From Bradyrhizobium neotropicale (GTDB lineage: Bacteria; Pseudomonadota; Alphaproteobacteria; Rhizobiales; Xanthobacteraceae), in assembly GCF_001641695.1 (NCBI RefSeq), contig NZ_LSEF01000070.1, positions 1 to 64,000 on the forward strand: a stretch of 64,000 bases of DNA, written 5' to 3'. Below, piece after piece: positions 1 to 8,736 of this stretch. How positions within the stretch are numbered: position 1 is the first letter of the stretch; every line of letters starts with the position of its first letter. A program made the translations under genes and the position numbers. A model generated the notes under the pieces. It did no database searches, was not told where the DNA came from, and saw nothing but the letters and a program-made list of their open reading frames with translations.

Positions 1-198
1 GTCGCTATAGCGGGCGCGATCCGCCGCGTGAACCAATGTGACGCGCTCCACCCCTGGCGTTAACCATACGGCGGTTTCTCGTACCTGACGGCGGACGCTT
101 AATGCTCGTTTAACACTCTCGCACAAAAGATAACGATCAGCGCGGAGATCAATACGCAGAGAGAATACCGGCAGGAATTCATCCTCTAGGGTGATTGC

Positions 199-1083
199 TT
201 GAGAACACCTCTCATCATCGCGCTGGCCGCGACCTTGGTCGGCTGTAGTCGTCAACCACCGCGCCAAGCGGCCATAGAATCGTGCACTGACAAACATGGC
301 TTCGCCTGCTCCAATAGGACGGCTGCCGATCAGCCGATTAAACTCGCGTCATCCAAAGCCAATAGCCGAACAAAATCGGCCAAGTTTACAATTGCGGCAG
401 CCTCCGAAAAGCAGCCGGCTCATCGTGGCCGTGACAGGGGGCCGGCACATCTCGCTACCAAGAAGGCGAAACCTACTGTCACCACGGCAAAGGCGCAGCC
501 TCCGGCAACCGGAATCCCGCTCCCGCCTCCTTCATTGAAGACGGAACTCGAGCTCAAAAGCAGCGCCCCCGCCGCAGGTCCCGGTACAACAGGGCTAAGC
601 GTCGCGGATCCGCGGTCCACCGTGGGGCCCACTCCGAATTCCAATAGCAGGACGATACAGGAGCAGGTGGCGGCCGCGACGGCGGTTGCAGAGCGATTGA
701 CGGTCGCGGCCGCAACCGCGGCACGTGATGGGGCCGCCTCAATTGCAGGTGCGTCGCCTGTCAAAGAGCCGCTGGTTGCCGTTGTAATAGCTCGACCGGA
801 GATCCCGTCGGTATTCGCCCTTACTGCAAAAAACGTTGCTATCGATGACAGGTATTCCGCATCGAGCGGTGATATCATGACCGCGATTGTGGTAGCAGGA
901 GGTCCTGTGGTCCAACTCAGCGCAGGGCACACGGCGGCGATCGATCGACTGGTCAATGGTGAGGTGCCGGCTGCGGTCGCGGCCCTGGTGTCCGTGGACG
1001 CAGCAGAGGCGTTTCCTGAAATAAAAGGCTTCAAGATTTTTCACCTCCCACTCTCGTCGCGTTGGTTGAAGCCTCGGCCTTAG
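199..1083 (+). CDS. Putative lipoprotein of unknown function
   Basis: The frame opens with TTG and begins with a short lipoprotein-type signal ending in the lipobox LVGC, so Cys16 would be lipidated and the protein held in an envelope membrane. Residues about 25-190 are rich in Ala, Pro, Thr and Lys and look disordered. The last 90 or so residues are more regular, with alternating hydrophobic stretches (for example MTAIVVAGGPVVQLS), and may be the folded part. No family was recognised. No partner gene lies nearby; downstream is transposon debris. A weak purine stretch precedes the start. The lipobox supports this strand over the several opposing frames in the same segment. The gene is probably real, but the start and function are uncertain. 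Confidence 0.55.
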   Translation: MRTPLIIALAATLVGCSRQPPRQAAIESCTDKHGFACSNRTAADQPIKLASSKANSRTKSAKFTIAAASEKQPAHRGRDRGPAHLATKKAKPTVTTAKAQPPATGIPLPPPSLKTELELKSSAPAAGPGTTGLSVADPRSTVGPTPNSNSRTIQEQVAAATAVAERLTVAAATAARDGAASIAGASPVKEPLVAVVIARPEIPSVFALTAKNVAIDDRYSASSGDIMTAIVVAGGPVVQLSAGHTAAIDRLVNGEVPAAVAALVSVDAAEAFPEIKGFKIFHLPLSSRWLKPRP

Positions 1084-1548
1084 CCAATGTACCGGTTGCG
1101 CGACGAAGCACGTTGCCGTTCGAGCACAAGCCGGTTCTGTATGGCCGACGGCGTTCGACAGTGCGGCCACCAAGGCCTTTGCCCGAGCGGAATGCATGAG
1201 TCCGGAAGTGTGAAGGGTTTCGGATGCCGGCCGCTTGAAGGACGGCGCCGCGAGTTCGGCGGCCGGCGTCCGAAAGCCTCCAAGGGAGGAAACCGCGCTG
1301 AGGGAACCGGGGACTGTGCGGCAGGCACTATGGGGATTTGAGCGCCGCGGGTGGGATCGTTGATAAGGATCGAGCCGGTCCGACGAGTTGTGGGACGGTG
1401 AAGCCGCTGACGAATGCGCGGCGGACGGCATCGAACTCCATAAGTTGTCCAACGATTTGCGATGGCTGGTGAATATCTGAGCGCGCTCTGTCGTGGCTGG
1501 TCGAGATCCAGCAAGTGCGAGGGGCAGATTTGCGGGCTTGCGACGCAG
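1084..1548. other. Intergenic stretch with no recognisable gene
   Basis: Several short frames run in both directions but none has a convincing ribosome site or a recognisable protein. The right part adjoins the 3' side of the IS91 remnant and may be leftover non-coding DNA of that element. Confidence 0.5.
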
Positions 1549-2130
1549 TCATGATGTGTCGATCCTGATGCGGTTCGTTGGAGCTGTCGGCTGGTACCGT
1601 GGCGTTGCCCCGCGCGCGAACACCTCGATGATGATCATGCGGCCGCCGCAGCATGGGCAAGCCGGCCTGTTGGGATTGGCGGCAGCACTGGCAGGCTGGT
1701 CCTCAGGTTTTGCAGCGGCGAGCAGCTCACGGGCGCGTGCGACGTTGTCGGCGCAAGCGCCTTTGGCGAACAGGCCGTAGTGGCGGATGCGGTGCAAGCC
1801 CTTAGGCAGCACGTGGATGAGGAAGCGGTGGACGAACTCGAAGGTCCCGAGCGTCATGTGCTTCTATCGATCGCGTCCTCGATCCGATAATCCTCCCACT
1901 TGAAGGTGACGCGCTGCTGGTCGAAGGCGATCAGGCGACTGTTGGCGATGGCCACGCGGTGGGTATAACGCGCAGCCCGTTTGAGCGTCGGCGAAATGGG
2001 GACGGCTCGCAATAGAGCGAGCAGGGTGACGCGCAGCAGGCGCGGGGAGGTGGAGGTTGTAACCGAGGACGCCGCAATGACGTTAGCGGCATTTCCCTCG
2101 TGGCCCTTTCGATAACAGCAAGGCAAGACG
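1549..2130 (-). pseudogene. IS91-family (Y2) transposase remnant, frameshifted
   Basis: Two adjoining minus-strand frames give pieces of one IS91-type rolling-circle transposase. The upstream piece has the motif YTHRVAIANSRLIAFD followed by VTFKWEDYR. The downstream piece has FVHRFLIHVLPKGLHRIRHYGL and a C-terminal zinc-ribbon-like CPCCGGRM. In intact relatives these segments are continuous, but here the frame changes near 1855. The catalytic N-terminal part with the tyrosines is absent; its place is taken by an IS110 piece beginning around 2165. This is a dead C-terminal fragment. Confidence 0.8.
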
Positions 2131-2164
2131 GCCTTCTATCTTGATAGAGCGGTCCCTCGCGGAT

Positions 2165-2890
2165 GGCATCTTCCAGACGCTCCATCCGCTCACCTTCCTG
2201 GCGTATCCCCTCAAGCAACTCTTCAAATGCGATGCGCTGCTCGCGATTCTCGAGCTTCTGCGACATCAGCCATCTCATGTGGGCTGGTCCCCACGTTGTC
2301 TTGCCCGGATAGATCCGTCCCAGCCGCAGCATCAATGACGAGATCTGTTGATGCCCTAGAGGTCCTTCTTCACCGCCTGACGGGCGCGCTAGAGATCGCG
2401 CATAGCCTCATGGCGCTCGTCCGAGAGGCTTACCGCATCGCGCCGGTTCGTCTTCACTCGATCGCCAGCCTTCTTCGGAACGAGCGAGGGGGCCACCACC
2501 AGGCAGTCATGGCCGAGGCTCTTGAGCAGTCTGTAGAGGCCATATCCTGTCGGCCCTGCTTCGTAGCAAAACGTCAGATGACAGCATTTCGCTACAAGCT
2601 TTGCCACCAGCTTTCGGATCGCTGCCTCCGTGGCAGAAAACTCTCCGAGATATCGTACCTCGCCGCCCGCCGTCGGCAATGGCTATTGCATTGCGCGATT
2701 TTGACTTATCGATTCCGACAAATACCTCGGTAGATGACCCACGACTCGCCCTCCTTGTTTGAGGCTCTGCCCGGTCCGTCGAGGCACCCTCGTCGCAACA
2801 TCGAGGGTGAGTCGCGTCATTTTGTGGAGGGGACATACAGTCTAGCGGTCTCGATGCCCGAGCGTTGGAAACACGCTCAGCTTCGACCAT
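2165..2890 (-). pseudogene. IS110-family transposase remnant, frameshifted and truncated
   Basis: Three minus-strand frames together spell most of an IS110-type transposase. The N-terminal RuvC-like start (VFVGIDKSKSRNAIAIADGG) lies near 2730. It is followed by CYEAGPTGYGLYRLL and VPKKAGDRVKTNRRDA between 2680 and 2390, then GKTTWGPAHMRWLM and the coiled ERMERLEDAI segment down to about 2170. Frame changes near 2680 and 2340, and the absence of the Ser-containing C-terminal domain, make it non-functional. It abuts the IS91 remnant directly. Confidence 0.8.
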
Positions 2891-3126
2891 ACCGCATTGG
2901 TTTCATCAAATGGTCTAAAATTTGAAGCGCTGGCACGCCTAGGCTGAAGATGCCACCAAACCATTGACCTACGTCAAAAGAGGTACATTGATCAGAGGTA
3001 ACAACGATCCTACGATACAACCGGATTCGCAATCACCTCGCCTAAGCTGCCTTTGCGGTCCGAAGACTCTTTTCTGTCAATTTGCTTCCCGACCAAATTG
3101 TAGCTTTGTTTTGGGGGAGAACAGAA

Positions 3127-4128
3127 GTGGCTTGGAGTAGAGTTCTTTCCTTTACCGATCCGCTGGCGTGCCAGGCAGCCTTCCCGCATTCTGACATTGA
3201 AATACTTCCCACGTCGAAAGATTTTCGGGTCGAGATGACCCAGGTCGCCATGAGCCGGCTCTGGTTGCAACGTACTCACTTATCTTCGCCAACAGTCAGC
3301 ACCGCCACAAGCAAGCCTGGTCGGCGATCGATCGGCTTTCTTACCGAGTCCAATTTGTCACCGTACCATCACTGTGGAATTGAAGTCATGCCCGGCGACA
3401 TCATTGACAACACGCTTGAAGCCGAGCATCGACGATGCGGCCCAGGTCTCGACTACGGCGCGATGTCCATCCCAACCGACGAGTTTGATACCGCAGTCCA
3501 AGCGATAATTGGCTGCGAGTTGATGGAAAATTCAGAACGGCACATTTTTCGTCCGCACCCTGGTTCGATGTCGCGACTGCTGAACTTACACCGGGCGGTC
3601 GGATGGCTCGCATATGACACTCCCGAAATTTTGCAACTGCCGGAGGTGCTTCGGGCGCTAGAGAATGAGTTCGTGCACGTCATGGTCAGATGCCTCGCCG
3701 ATACGCTCGACGAAAAGACCAGCACTCGTGGCCGGTGCCATAATGCGGTCATCGCGCGATTCGAAGAGTTTCTGGAGGCAAATCCCGACCGGCCGCTCTA
3801 TCTCACCGAAATCTGTGCAGCTATCGGTGTCGCGGAGCGAACTCTTCGCGCCTCCTGCGAAGAGCATTTGGGCATGGGACCGATCCGTTTTCTCACGCTC
3901 CGTCGAATGCACCTCGTGCATCGCGCGTTGTTAAGCGCGGCTCCATCGACGTCGACCGTCACTCGGATAGCTACCGACCACGGCTTTTGCGAGCTCGGCC
4001 GTTTTGCAGTGGCCTATCGCGCCGCGTTCGGCGAGTCGCCGTCCGAGACCTTGAAGCGGCCCACGGAACAGATTGCGATCCGTCTCAATCGCCCATCATC
4101 ACTCGTGGCCGCTGAGGCAAACGCATAA
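3127..4128 (+). CDS. AraC-family transcriptional regulator
   Basis: A DNA-binding regulator of about 333 residues. The last 110 residues form the double helix-turn-helix typical of AraC/XylS proteins (YLTEICAAIGVAERTLR, then a second HTH around TRIATDHGFCELGRFAVAYR and the closing FGESPSETL). The first 200 residues would be a ligand or dimerisation domain of the kind found in AraC regulators with an AraC_binding_2-like part. I chose the GTG at 3127 because GGGGGAGA lies six bases upstream; a TTG 45 bases earlier is in frame but lacks such a site. No adjacent operon shows its target. It is isolated between insertion-sequence scraps, so it may be a transferred or orphan regulator. Confidence 0.85.
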   Translation: MAWSRVLSFTDPLACQAAFPHSDIEILPTSKDFRVEMTQVAMSRLWLQRTHLSSPTVSTATSKPGRRSIGFLTESNLSPYHHCGIEVMPGDIIDNTLEAEHRRCGPGLDYGAMSIPTDEFDTAVQAIIGCELMENSERHIFRPHPGSMSRLLNLHRAVGWLAYDTPEILQLPEVLRALENEFVHVMVRCLADTLDEKTSTRGRCHNAVIARFEEFLEANPDRPLYLTEICAAIGVAERTLRASCEEHLGMGPIRFLTLRRMHLVHRALLSAAPSTSTVTRIATDHGFCELGRFAVAYRAAFGESPSETLKRPTEQIAIRLNRPSSLVAAEANA

Positions 4129-4343
4129 TCTTGCAAATGGGGCCGCTTTGCTGAATCTGCTTGTGGCCCTGAGCTGAACAACGCAGCCGCAGCCGCTATA
4201 TCGGCTGACTGCGGAGGACCGGACGTCGTACGATAGCTGCGTTGACTGCTGCTTTTGATCCTCAACGGAATTTCCGCGCGGTCCATTGCGTCAGCGCTAA
4301 ATTGAGTTTACCCGGGTGCCCCCTCTGAGGTTAGACTGACCAC

Positions 4344-4583
4344 GTGGACCTGCTGCTAATTCGAGAACACTTGGCAGAGGCAGAGCGCCACATTACGCTG
4401 AGCGACAAGCACATCGCCCGCCAAGTTGCGATCATTGATGAGTTGGATCGGGGGGCCATTCAACATTGCTGGCCGTCGATCTGCTGCACACTACCGCATG
4501 ATGCGCGCCAGCTGCATGTGGGGCAGAATTGGGAACTGTCTGTCGGTTGGGCGGTTGGGTCTGTGGTCCCGCAAGCGCGGTGA
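4344..4583 (+). pseudogene. Short degenerate ORF, possible N-terminal fragment of a conserved small protein
   Basis: The first 37 or so residues (EHLAEAERHITLSDKHIARQ) form a charged heptad-like helix resembling small coiled-coil proteins seen beside transposons in rhizobia. The remainder reads like random sequence, suggesting a frame break near 4455. There is no good ribosome site. Low confidence that it is expressed. Confidence 0.2.
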
Positions 4584-4629
4584 TGGGTGCCGGCGTCACG
4601 CAAATGGGTCACGCGATATAGATAGCGTT

Positions 4630-4938
4630 ACGGATTTAAGCGTGACGCACCCGAGTCTCACGCCATGCGCCGCGCTCGGCATGAGCCGCGTCACCTATTA
4701 TCGGCGCAAGGCCGCTGGAACATTGCCGCGGCCGACCGAAAGGCCGGCATGCGCGATGAGCCGCGCCGACGCCATCGATCTCGACGCCATCGACTTCGCC
4801 AAATTCGGTATGACCTCAGTCAAAATGATGCGGGGAACCGATGTCGAGTGTGCGTGGCCGCGCCGGTACCATGACGGCGCGCCTCAAGCACGCCCGGCGC
4901 GGACAGGCCACATGGGACACCACGATGGGCGGTCGTGA
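4630..4938 (+). pseudogene. Probable transposase orfB fragment
   Basis: The segment LTPCAALGMSRVTYYRRKAAG resembles the helix-turn-helix start of IS3-type OrfB transposases (cysteine, Ala-Leu-Gly-x-Ser-Arg-x-Thr, paired arginines). After about 40 residues the similarity stops and no DDE catalytic core follows. It is a remnant at best; assignment to the IS3 family is tentative. Confidence 0.3.
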
Positions 4939-5128
4939 ATACGTCAGCCCGGTTCTCTTTTGAACGAAGGCTACCAGAGCTAGTTTATCCAAATCACCGG
5001 CCAAGGCTCTGCGCGTAGGCGTCGGGCTTTCGACGTGCCGCGCGACTTGCCTTCGATCCGCAACAGCCGCGACCATCAGACCGCATCTGGATCATTCCCG
5101 GCACCACGCCATAACATCACAGTCACCG

Positions 5129-5368
5129 ATGGACGAAATCGCCCGCTACCTCGCCGACCTCGATCGCGTGCTGCTCAAGAGCCCGCGACACCTGAAGCGC
5201 TTCATGCGCTCGCGTAGCATGAAGCCGCCCTCCAGCGACGAGCTTGTGGAGCTGACGTTCCACAAGGCCATCACCGCGAGCCGGTCGCTGCCGCTCGAGT
5301 ACCGGCGCAAGAGCAAGGCTTGGCTGATCGAGCGCGGCTACGAGCCACTCGATGACGGGGCGCTATGA
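5129..5368 (+). CDS. Small hypothetical protein, 79 residues
   Basis: An ATG-initiated frame encoding a compact basic and acidic helical protein. It has no signal peptide or membrane segment. The composition is regular (MDEIARYLADLDRVLL, then LEYRRKSKAWLIERGY) and the third codon positions are GC-rich, unlike the flanking non-coding DNA. I do not recognise the family. No ribosome site stands out and no neighbour forms an operon with it. Confidence 0.45.
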   Translation: MDEIARYLADLDRVLLKSPRHLKRFMRSRSMKPPSSDELVELTFHKAITASRSLPLEYRRKSKAWLIERGYEPLDDGAL

Positions 5369-5763
5369 ACGTCGAAGTGATCACGTAGTGACGCCGCCTC
5401 AGTTGGCGGCCTCGTGTTCGTGGTTCGTTAAATCGACCCGCCCGGCGCGCTTAGCATCAAGGCGCGAACTCGATAATTTCTTCGCCCGTCAAATCGGTTT
5501 CAGTCCCAAAGATCACATCGAAGTGGCCCCACGCAGGCGCATCCGCGCGTCAGATTTTTTTCGACCGCCTCTAGCGGACCAGCACTGCGATGGCGGCCAT
5601 AAACCCCAGCACCAGAATGGTGCCAGCCGCGAGGGCAATTAAATCGACCGAAGGGTTATGAGGGTAAAGGCGCATGTAGGCTCCTCGCGTATTGCCCCGC
5701 ATCAAGGCCCCGCCGCCACCTTTAGGGGCATAGGCACGCCGGCGACGGGACCCACGCGGGGCC
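5369..5763. other. Non-coding stretch
   Basis: No frame with a ribosome site or recognisable product was found. It ends at the CTAG palindrome. Confidence 0.5.
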
Positions 5764-5797
5764 CTAGCTAGTCTAGCTAGCTAGACTAGCTAGCTAG
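5764..5797. repeat. CTAG-rich perfect palindrome
   Basis: Positions 5764-5793 read identically on both strands, and a further CTAG completes the run to 5797. The stretch contains seven CTAG tetranucleotides, a word that is rare in most bacterial genomes. It lies at the end of an IS5-type transposase remnant. IS5 elements are known to target CTAG-like tetramers, so this may be an insertion target or fused element end; a transcription-stopping hairpin is an alternative. Confidence 0.9.
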
Positions 5798-5990
5798 GTC
5801 GTGGACTCAAACCTAGCCCATAGACGGGTTGCAGCCAAAAGGACGGCTGCGAGGAAGTTTTGTGCGGTCTTTTCGTAGCGCGTGGCGACGCGGCGGAAGT
5901 GTTTTAGCTTTAAAGAAGCGTTCGACCGTAAGCGTCGTTCCGCTCCCACCTTCTCGCGGCACATGGGATAGGCCAGTTTCACGATCTCTT
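5794..5990 (-). pseudogene. IS5-family transposase C-terminal remnant
   Basis: Minus-strand residues KLKHFRRVATRYEKTAQNFL followed by AAVLLAATRLW match the conserved C-terminal end of IS5/IS427-type DDE transposases (the Y(2)R(3)E(6)K region). The preceding VERFF lies in another frame just upstream, so a frameshift separates them. Everything N-terminal is missing and is replaced by the IS66 orfA fragment on the opposite strand. Confidence 0.75.
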
Positions 5991-6005
5991 TGAAGGGATC
6001 GGCTT

Positions 6006-6362
6006 GTGTCTATGCTTGACCATACGCTTAAGTCGGACGTGACGGCGCGCCGGCTGGAAGTGATCACGGAGACGGGACGCCGTCGTTGGTTCTCGAAGGA
6101 CGACAAGGCTCGGATCGTCGAGGAGACGTTGGTACCAGGCGCGGTCGTTTCCGAGATTGCCCGGCGACACGGGCTGAGCCCACAACAAGTGTTCACCTGG
6201 CGCCGGCAAGCGCGCCAGTTGCCGACGCCGATAGCTGACGATCCGCCGTTTGTACCGGCGGTGGTAGACGCCGTGGTACCGGCCGTGGCTGTTGGCCATG
6301 AGCGCAAGACAGCGCGATGCAAGGCCAAGCCGGATGTCGGGGGCATCGAGATCGAAACCTAG
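6006..6362 (+). pseudogene. IS66-family orfA (TnpA accessory protein), truncated
   Basis: The protein shows the IS66 OrfA pattern: TGRRRWFSKDDKARIVEETL followed by the helix-turn-helix GAVVSEIARRHGLSPQQVFTWRRQAR. OrfA is a DNA-binding accessory protein needed with TnpB and TnpC for IS66 transposition. The usual C-terminus should continue after GGIEIE, but a stop interrupts it, and no tnpB or tnpC follows. GTG at 6006 or ATG at 6012 could start it. It is an isolated fragment unlikely to support movement. Confidence 0.75.
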
Positions 6363-7204
6363 CTTGGTTAGAAGAGCTTGAGGGTCGAATAGGGCTCGGA
6401 GGGGTTTGAGGAATATCGCGAGCTATTGAGTTGATAGTGGAGGGTTTTGTTTTCCTGAAAGACACCAGGCGGCTCTGGATGATTTCGGATGCAGCGCCGA
6501 AGACTTATCGCAGACCTCAATGGGTGTACCGGGATCGACTGCACGAGTACTGTCCAGCAGATCGAGGAAGACATCGTGGTGATCGAGGCTGGGCTGTCAC
6601 GTTTGGATGCCTCAAGGACGAGCTAACCAACCAGCTGTTCGCGTTCAACCTGCCGCCTTATCTTCCTTGTCTGCCCACACTCACGATCTTAAGCGCAAGG
6701 GCGCGCCTTTGCCTCAACAAGCGGCGCATCCAAGCATCGCGCTCCTCATCGGTCGTCAGGATCCAGGATATCGCCTTGGGTTGAATGGGCTTCACGAGTG
6801 AGTTCGCCTCGGTCGTCAAAGCAACAATAGACGAGATGCTGCCTGCGTCGCGTGGCCGCGCGCGGCCATGACCGGGAAAAAGAGGCAATCGGAGGCCAGA
6901 TGCGACAGCCGAAACAGCGGCAATTGCTGAATGGCGGCAGCCACTATAGGTCGGGAAAATTATGCAAGTTCGGCTAAATGACAGGAACGAGCCGTGAACG
7001 AGGCGTGAATCTTATGCGGTTTTCGACTGATAGGTCGTTCTCGTTCTGGACAGTAGTGCCATACATCGGTTTTCAAACCGCGCCAATGCGGCGATGCCGT
7101 ACTGCGGATGTCGGTGCGGCGGGCCGAGCTCGATGGTGCATGGGTGAGTGAGGGCAGGACAGTCGCGGCCGCGATGCGAGCGAAACACAAGCAGTGACGG
7201 TCGC
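6363..7204. other. Long non-coding or degenerate stretch
   Basis: About 840 bases hold only short overlapping frames with no recognisable protein, ribosome site or repeat. It is probably decayed mobile-element DNA. Confidence 0.5.
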
Positions 7205-7231
7205 TGGAGCCCGTGGCCGGGCTCGAACCGG
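7205..7231 (-). repeat. tRNA 3'-end-like repeat, copy 1
   Basis: Read on the minus strand this is a T-arm (CCGG, TTCGAGC, CCGG) followed by an acceptor-like CACGGGC and TCCA. It matches 25 of 27 bases with the 3' part of the tRNA-like sequence at 7512-7576. No D-arm or anticodon arm precedes it. Confidence 0.6.
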
Positions 7232-7271
7232 CGAAGGGCGGATAGCTTGAGGCACACTAGAAAGGACGACC

Positions 7272-7511
7272 ATGCAACAATGCACCTGCTGCGCAGCACC
7301 AGGCCAGTTTTCGATCCTCGTTGCTGCAGGCCCCGGCGAGCCGCCACTCGATCCGCGCTACTACCTGCCCAACCAAATGGTCCGCTCGATGGCAAATGAC
7401 CTTGGGGAGCAAATCAAGGAGCTGTGGTTCTGCAAGTCGTGCATTCGCAAGGTCGAGGACAATTTTCGCGCAACGATCCTCTCCCTGCGAGCCGGGAACA
7501 ATCTCGGGTGA
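7272..7511 (+). CDS. Small protein with two Cys-x2-Cys pairs, 79 residues
   Basis: ATG start preceded by AAAGGACG at a good distance. The protein begins MQQCTCCAAPG and later has CKSC, so CxxC near the N-terminus and CxxC near residue 55 could bind one zinc ion or form disulphides. No signal peptide or membrane segment is visible. The sequence between (LDPRYYLPNQMVRSMANDLG) looks like an ordered domain. Family not recognised. It lies between two tRNA-end-like repeats, which suggests a small inserted segment. Confidence 0.5.
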   Translation: MQQCTCCAAPGQFSILVAAGPGEPPLDPRYYLPNQMVRSMANDLGEQIKELWFCKSCIRKVEDNFRATILSLRAGNNLG

Positions 7512-7576
7512 TGGAGCACGTGGCCGGTCTCGAACCGGTACACACAACAGCCGCTCTACCACTGAGCTACAAGAGC
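7512..7576 (-). pseudogene. Degenerate tRNA-like sequence lacking an anticodon arm
   Basis: On the minus strand the order is acceptor-like GCTCTTG, TA, a perfect D-arm (GCTC, AGTGGTA, GAGC), only about a dozen bases where a 17-base anticodon arm should be, a perfect T-arm (CCGG, TTCGAGA, CCGG), CACGTGC and TCCA. Two of seven acceptor pairs mismatch. The total is 65 bases instead of about 75. It cannot be an ordinary tRNA, but its origin from one is clear. Confidence 0.6.
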
Positions 7577-7577
7577 A

Positions 7578-7784
7578 TTAAAAAGGCCCCAGCTCTACTG
7601 AGGAGGTGAGCTGGGGCCAGTAAGTCAGTGGGTCACTCAGAGTGCCCTCTGGAAGCGAGGGCCATCGGCAGCTTGGCCATCGCCTGCTGTTCCTCTTCTC
7701 GCGCGCGGCCTTGATCTCAAACAGCACGACGATTGCGCCGACCAAAACGATCCCTGCCGTCGCCAGTATTAGCACTATGGTCAT
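7578..7784 (-). CDS. Small membrane protein candidate
   Basis: ATG-initiated minus-strand frame whose first 25 residues form one strong transmembrane helix (TIVLILATAGIVLVGAIVVLF) followed by a basic stretch (KAAREKRNSRR), suggesting inner-membrane insertion with a cytoplasmic tail. The last 25 codons run through a terminator-like hairpin, so the true coding part may be shorter or the hairpin may overlap the gene end. The ribosome site is weak. Function unknown. Confidence 0.35.
   Translation of the reverse strand: MTIVLILATAGIVLVGAIVVLFEIKAAREKRNSRRWPSCRWPSLPEGTLSDPLTYWPQLTSSVELGPF
7580..7618 (-). terminator. Probable intrinsic terminator (minus strand), repeated hairpin 1
   Basis: Perfect 11-base arms (GGCCCCAGCTC with GAGCTGGGGCC) followed on the minus strand by five T residues. 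A near copy lies at 8706-8736, including the flank CAGTAAGT. Confidence 0.5.
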
Positions 7785-7796
7785 GGCTCAGCTTTC

Positions 7797-7829
7797 AAAA
7801 AAGCCCCGGCTTCGACTGAGGGCTGGGGT
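7797..7829 (-). terminator. Probable intrinsic terminator (minus strand)
   Basis: A GC-rich hairpin built on CCCC/GGGG arms is followed on the minus strand by six T residues. It would end transcription coming from the DUF3551 gene and lies just upstream of the small membrane protein candidate. Confidence 0.5.
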
Positions 7830-8162
7830 CACGTTCAGCGCCCTCCGGGTGAGGGTACCGGCAAAACTCAGCCATCGCTTGGACCTTCCTACTTCGCTTT
7901 AGGAACTGCTTTTTGGCGAGCCGTTGGGCATTCGGTCGTGCAAGTGCCGTGGCGGGATTTCTGCACGGCCTGTTCGACGGAGGAAGAGGTCTAGCGGCGG
8001 CGAGAGAAAGGCACTCGACGCCGCCGCTATGGGTGCAGATATGGGACCGATCTCGCCGGAAGCAGGCACCATCGAGGTGGACTAGCACGGCGCGTGCGCG
8101 CCTTTGCCGATCCTACGAAACCGCCGGGAATGGCGACACAGGGCAAAGGGCTCAATCGGTAG

Positions 8163-8432
8163 TCACTGATGATGCGTTCGCTTGTGACGTACTGCGGGCT
8201 TTCCGCCTTTCCCGGCATAGTAGGGATTGACCACGCATGATGCCGCGCGGCCCGATGCGGACGCCTGACACTGGGCCATATTGGTGTAGGCGCACTCGAA
8301 ATAGTAATCCATGAAGCCGCCCGTATAGACTTGGAGGCAAACCGGGTAGGCGGGATCGTAAGTCTGCGCTTGCACGGATGTGGCGGCGCAGAGAGCGCCA
8401 CTCACGAGAATTGGAAGGACTGGAACGCGCAT
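8163..8432 (-). CDS. DUF3551 domain-containing secreted protein
   Basis: An 89-residue protein with a clear signal peptide (PVLPILVSGALCAATSVQAQ, cleavage after AQA-type Ala) and a mature part with the DUF3551 signature: DPAYPVCLQVY, GGFMDYYFECAYT, MAQCQASASGRAASC and VVNPYY. Its four cysteines probably pair in the periplasm. Many paralogues occur in Bradyrhizobium; no function is known. I chose the ATG at 8432 because GAGGAG lies seven bases upstream; a TTG 15 bases earlier is less likely. A minus-strand terminator lies downstream at 7797-7829. Confidence 0.85.
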   Translation of the reverse strand: MRVPVLPILVSGALCAATSVQAQTYDPAYPVCLQVYTGGFMDYYFECAYTNMAQCQASASGRAASCVVNPYYAGKGGKPAVRHKRTHHQ

Positions 8433-8572
8433 CGGAACACTCCTCAATCAGGCCAGGACGTTAACTGTCCTCGGGCGGAAGAGGTGACACCGTTCCGATC
8501 TCAGGCGCAAATCCCGCACGCTCCTTCGAATGTCACGTCTGCACGCTCGACGCTGCGGGTGAATTTCTCGAC

Positions 8573-8704
8573 ATGATCGAGACCTTCCTAGGCAGGGATA
8601 ACGGCGACAAAGCGCATGAGCTAGGCGAACGTCTCGCCCGCGAAACCGGCCTGCCGTTCGCCGAGCGGCGCGAACCTAGCGGCCTAATCATCGACAGGCG
8701 TTGA
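8573..8704 (+). CDS. Small ORF, 43 residues, possible remnant
   Basis: An ATG frame encoding a charged helical peptide (MIETFLGRDNGDKAHELGER). The same frame stays open upstream to about 8465 and includes a Cys-x2-Cys (FECHVCTLDAAG), so this could be the end of a longer decayed zinc-ribbon protein that has lost its start. No good ribosome site. It ends two bases before the repeated hairpin. Confidence 0.3.
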   Translation: MIETFLGRDNGDKAHELGERLARETGLPFAERREPSGLIIDRR

Positions 8705-8705
8705 G

Positions 8706-8736
8706 AAAAGGTCCCAGCTTCGGGTGAGCTGGGGCC
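8706..8736 (-). terminator. Repeated hairpin 2, terminator-like on the minus strand
   Basis: Arms GGTCCCAGCT and AGCTGGGGCC with one wobble, followed on the minus strand by four T residues. The right flank CAGTAAGT is shared with hairpin 1 at 7580-7618, so the two come from one repeated unit. Confidence 0.4.

Noticed and set aside
1..270. Open minus-strand frame running off the left edge (residues like EDEFLPVFSLRIDLRADRY)
   Set aside because: It reads like protein, but no start codon or ribosome site was found and it overlaps the lipoprotein start. It cannot be called without the sequence to the left.
7512..7576. Functional tRNA gene on the minus strand
   Set aside because: The anticodon arm is missing and two acceptor pairs mismatch.
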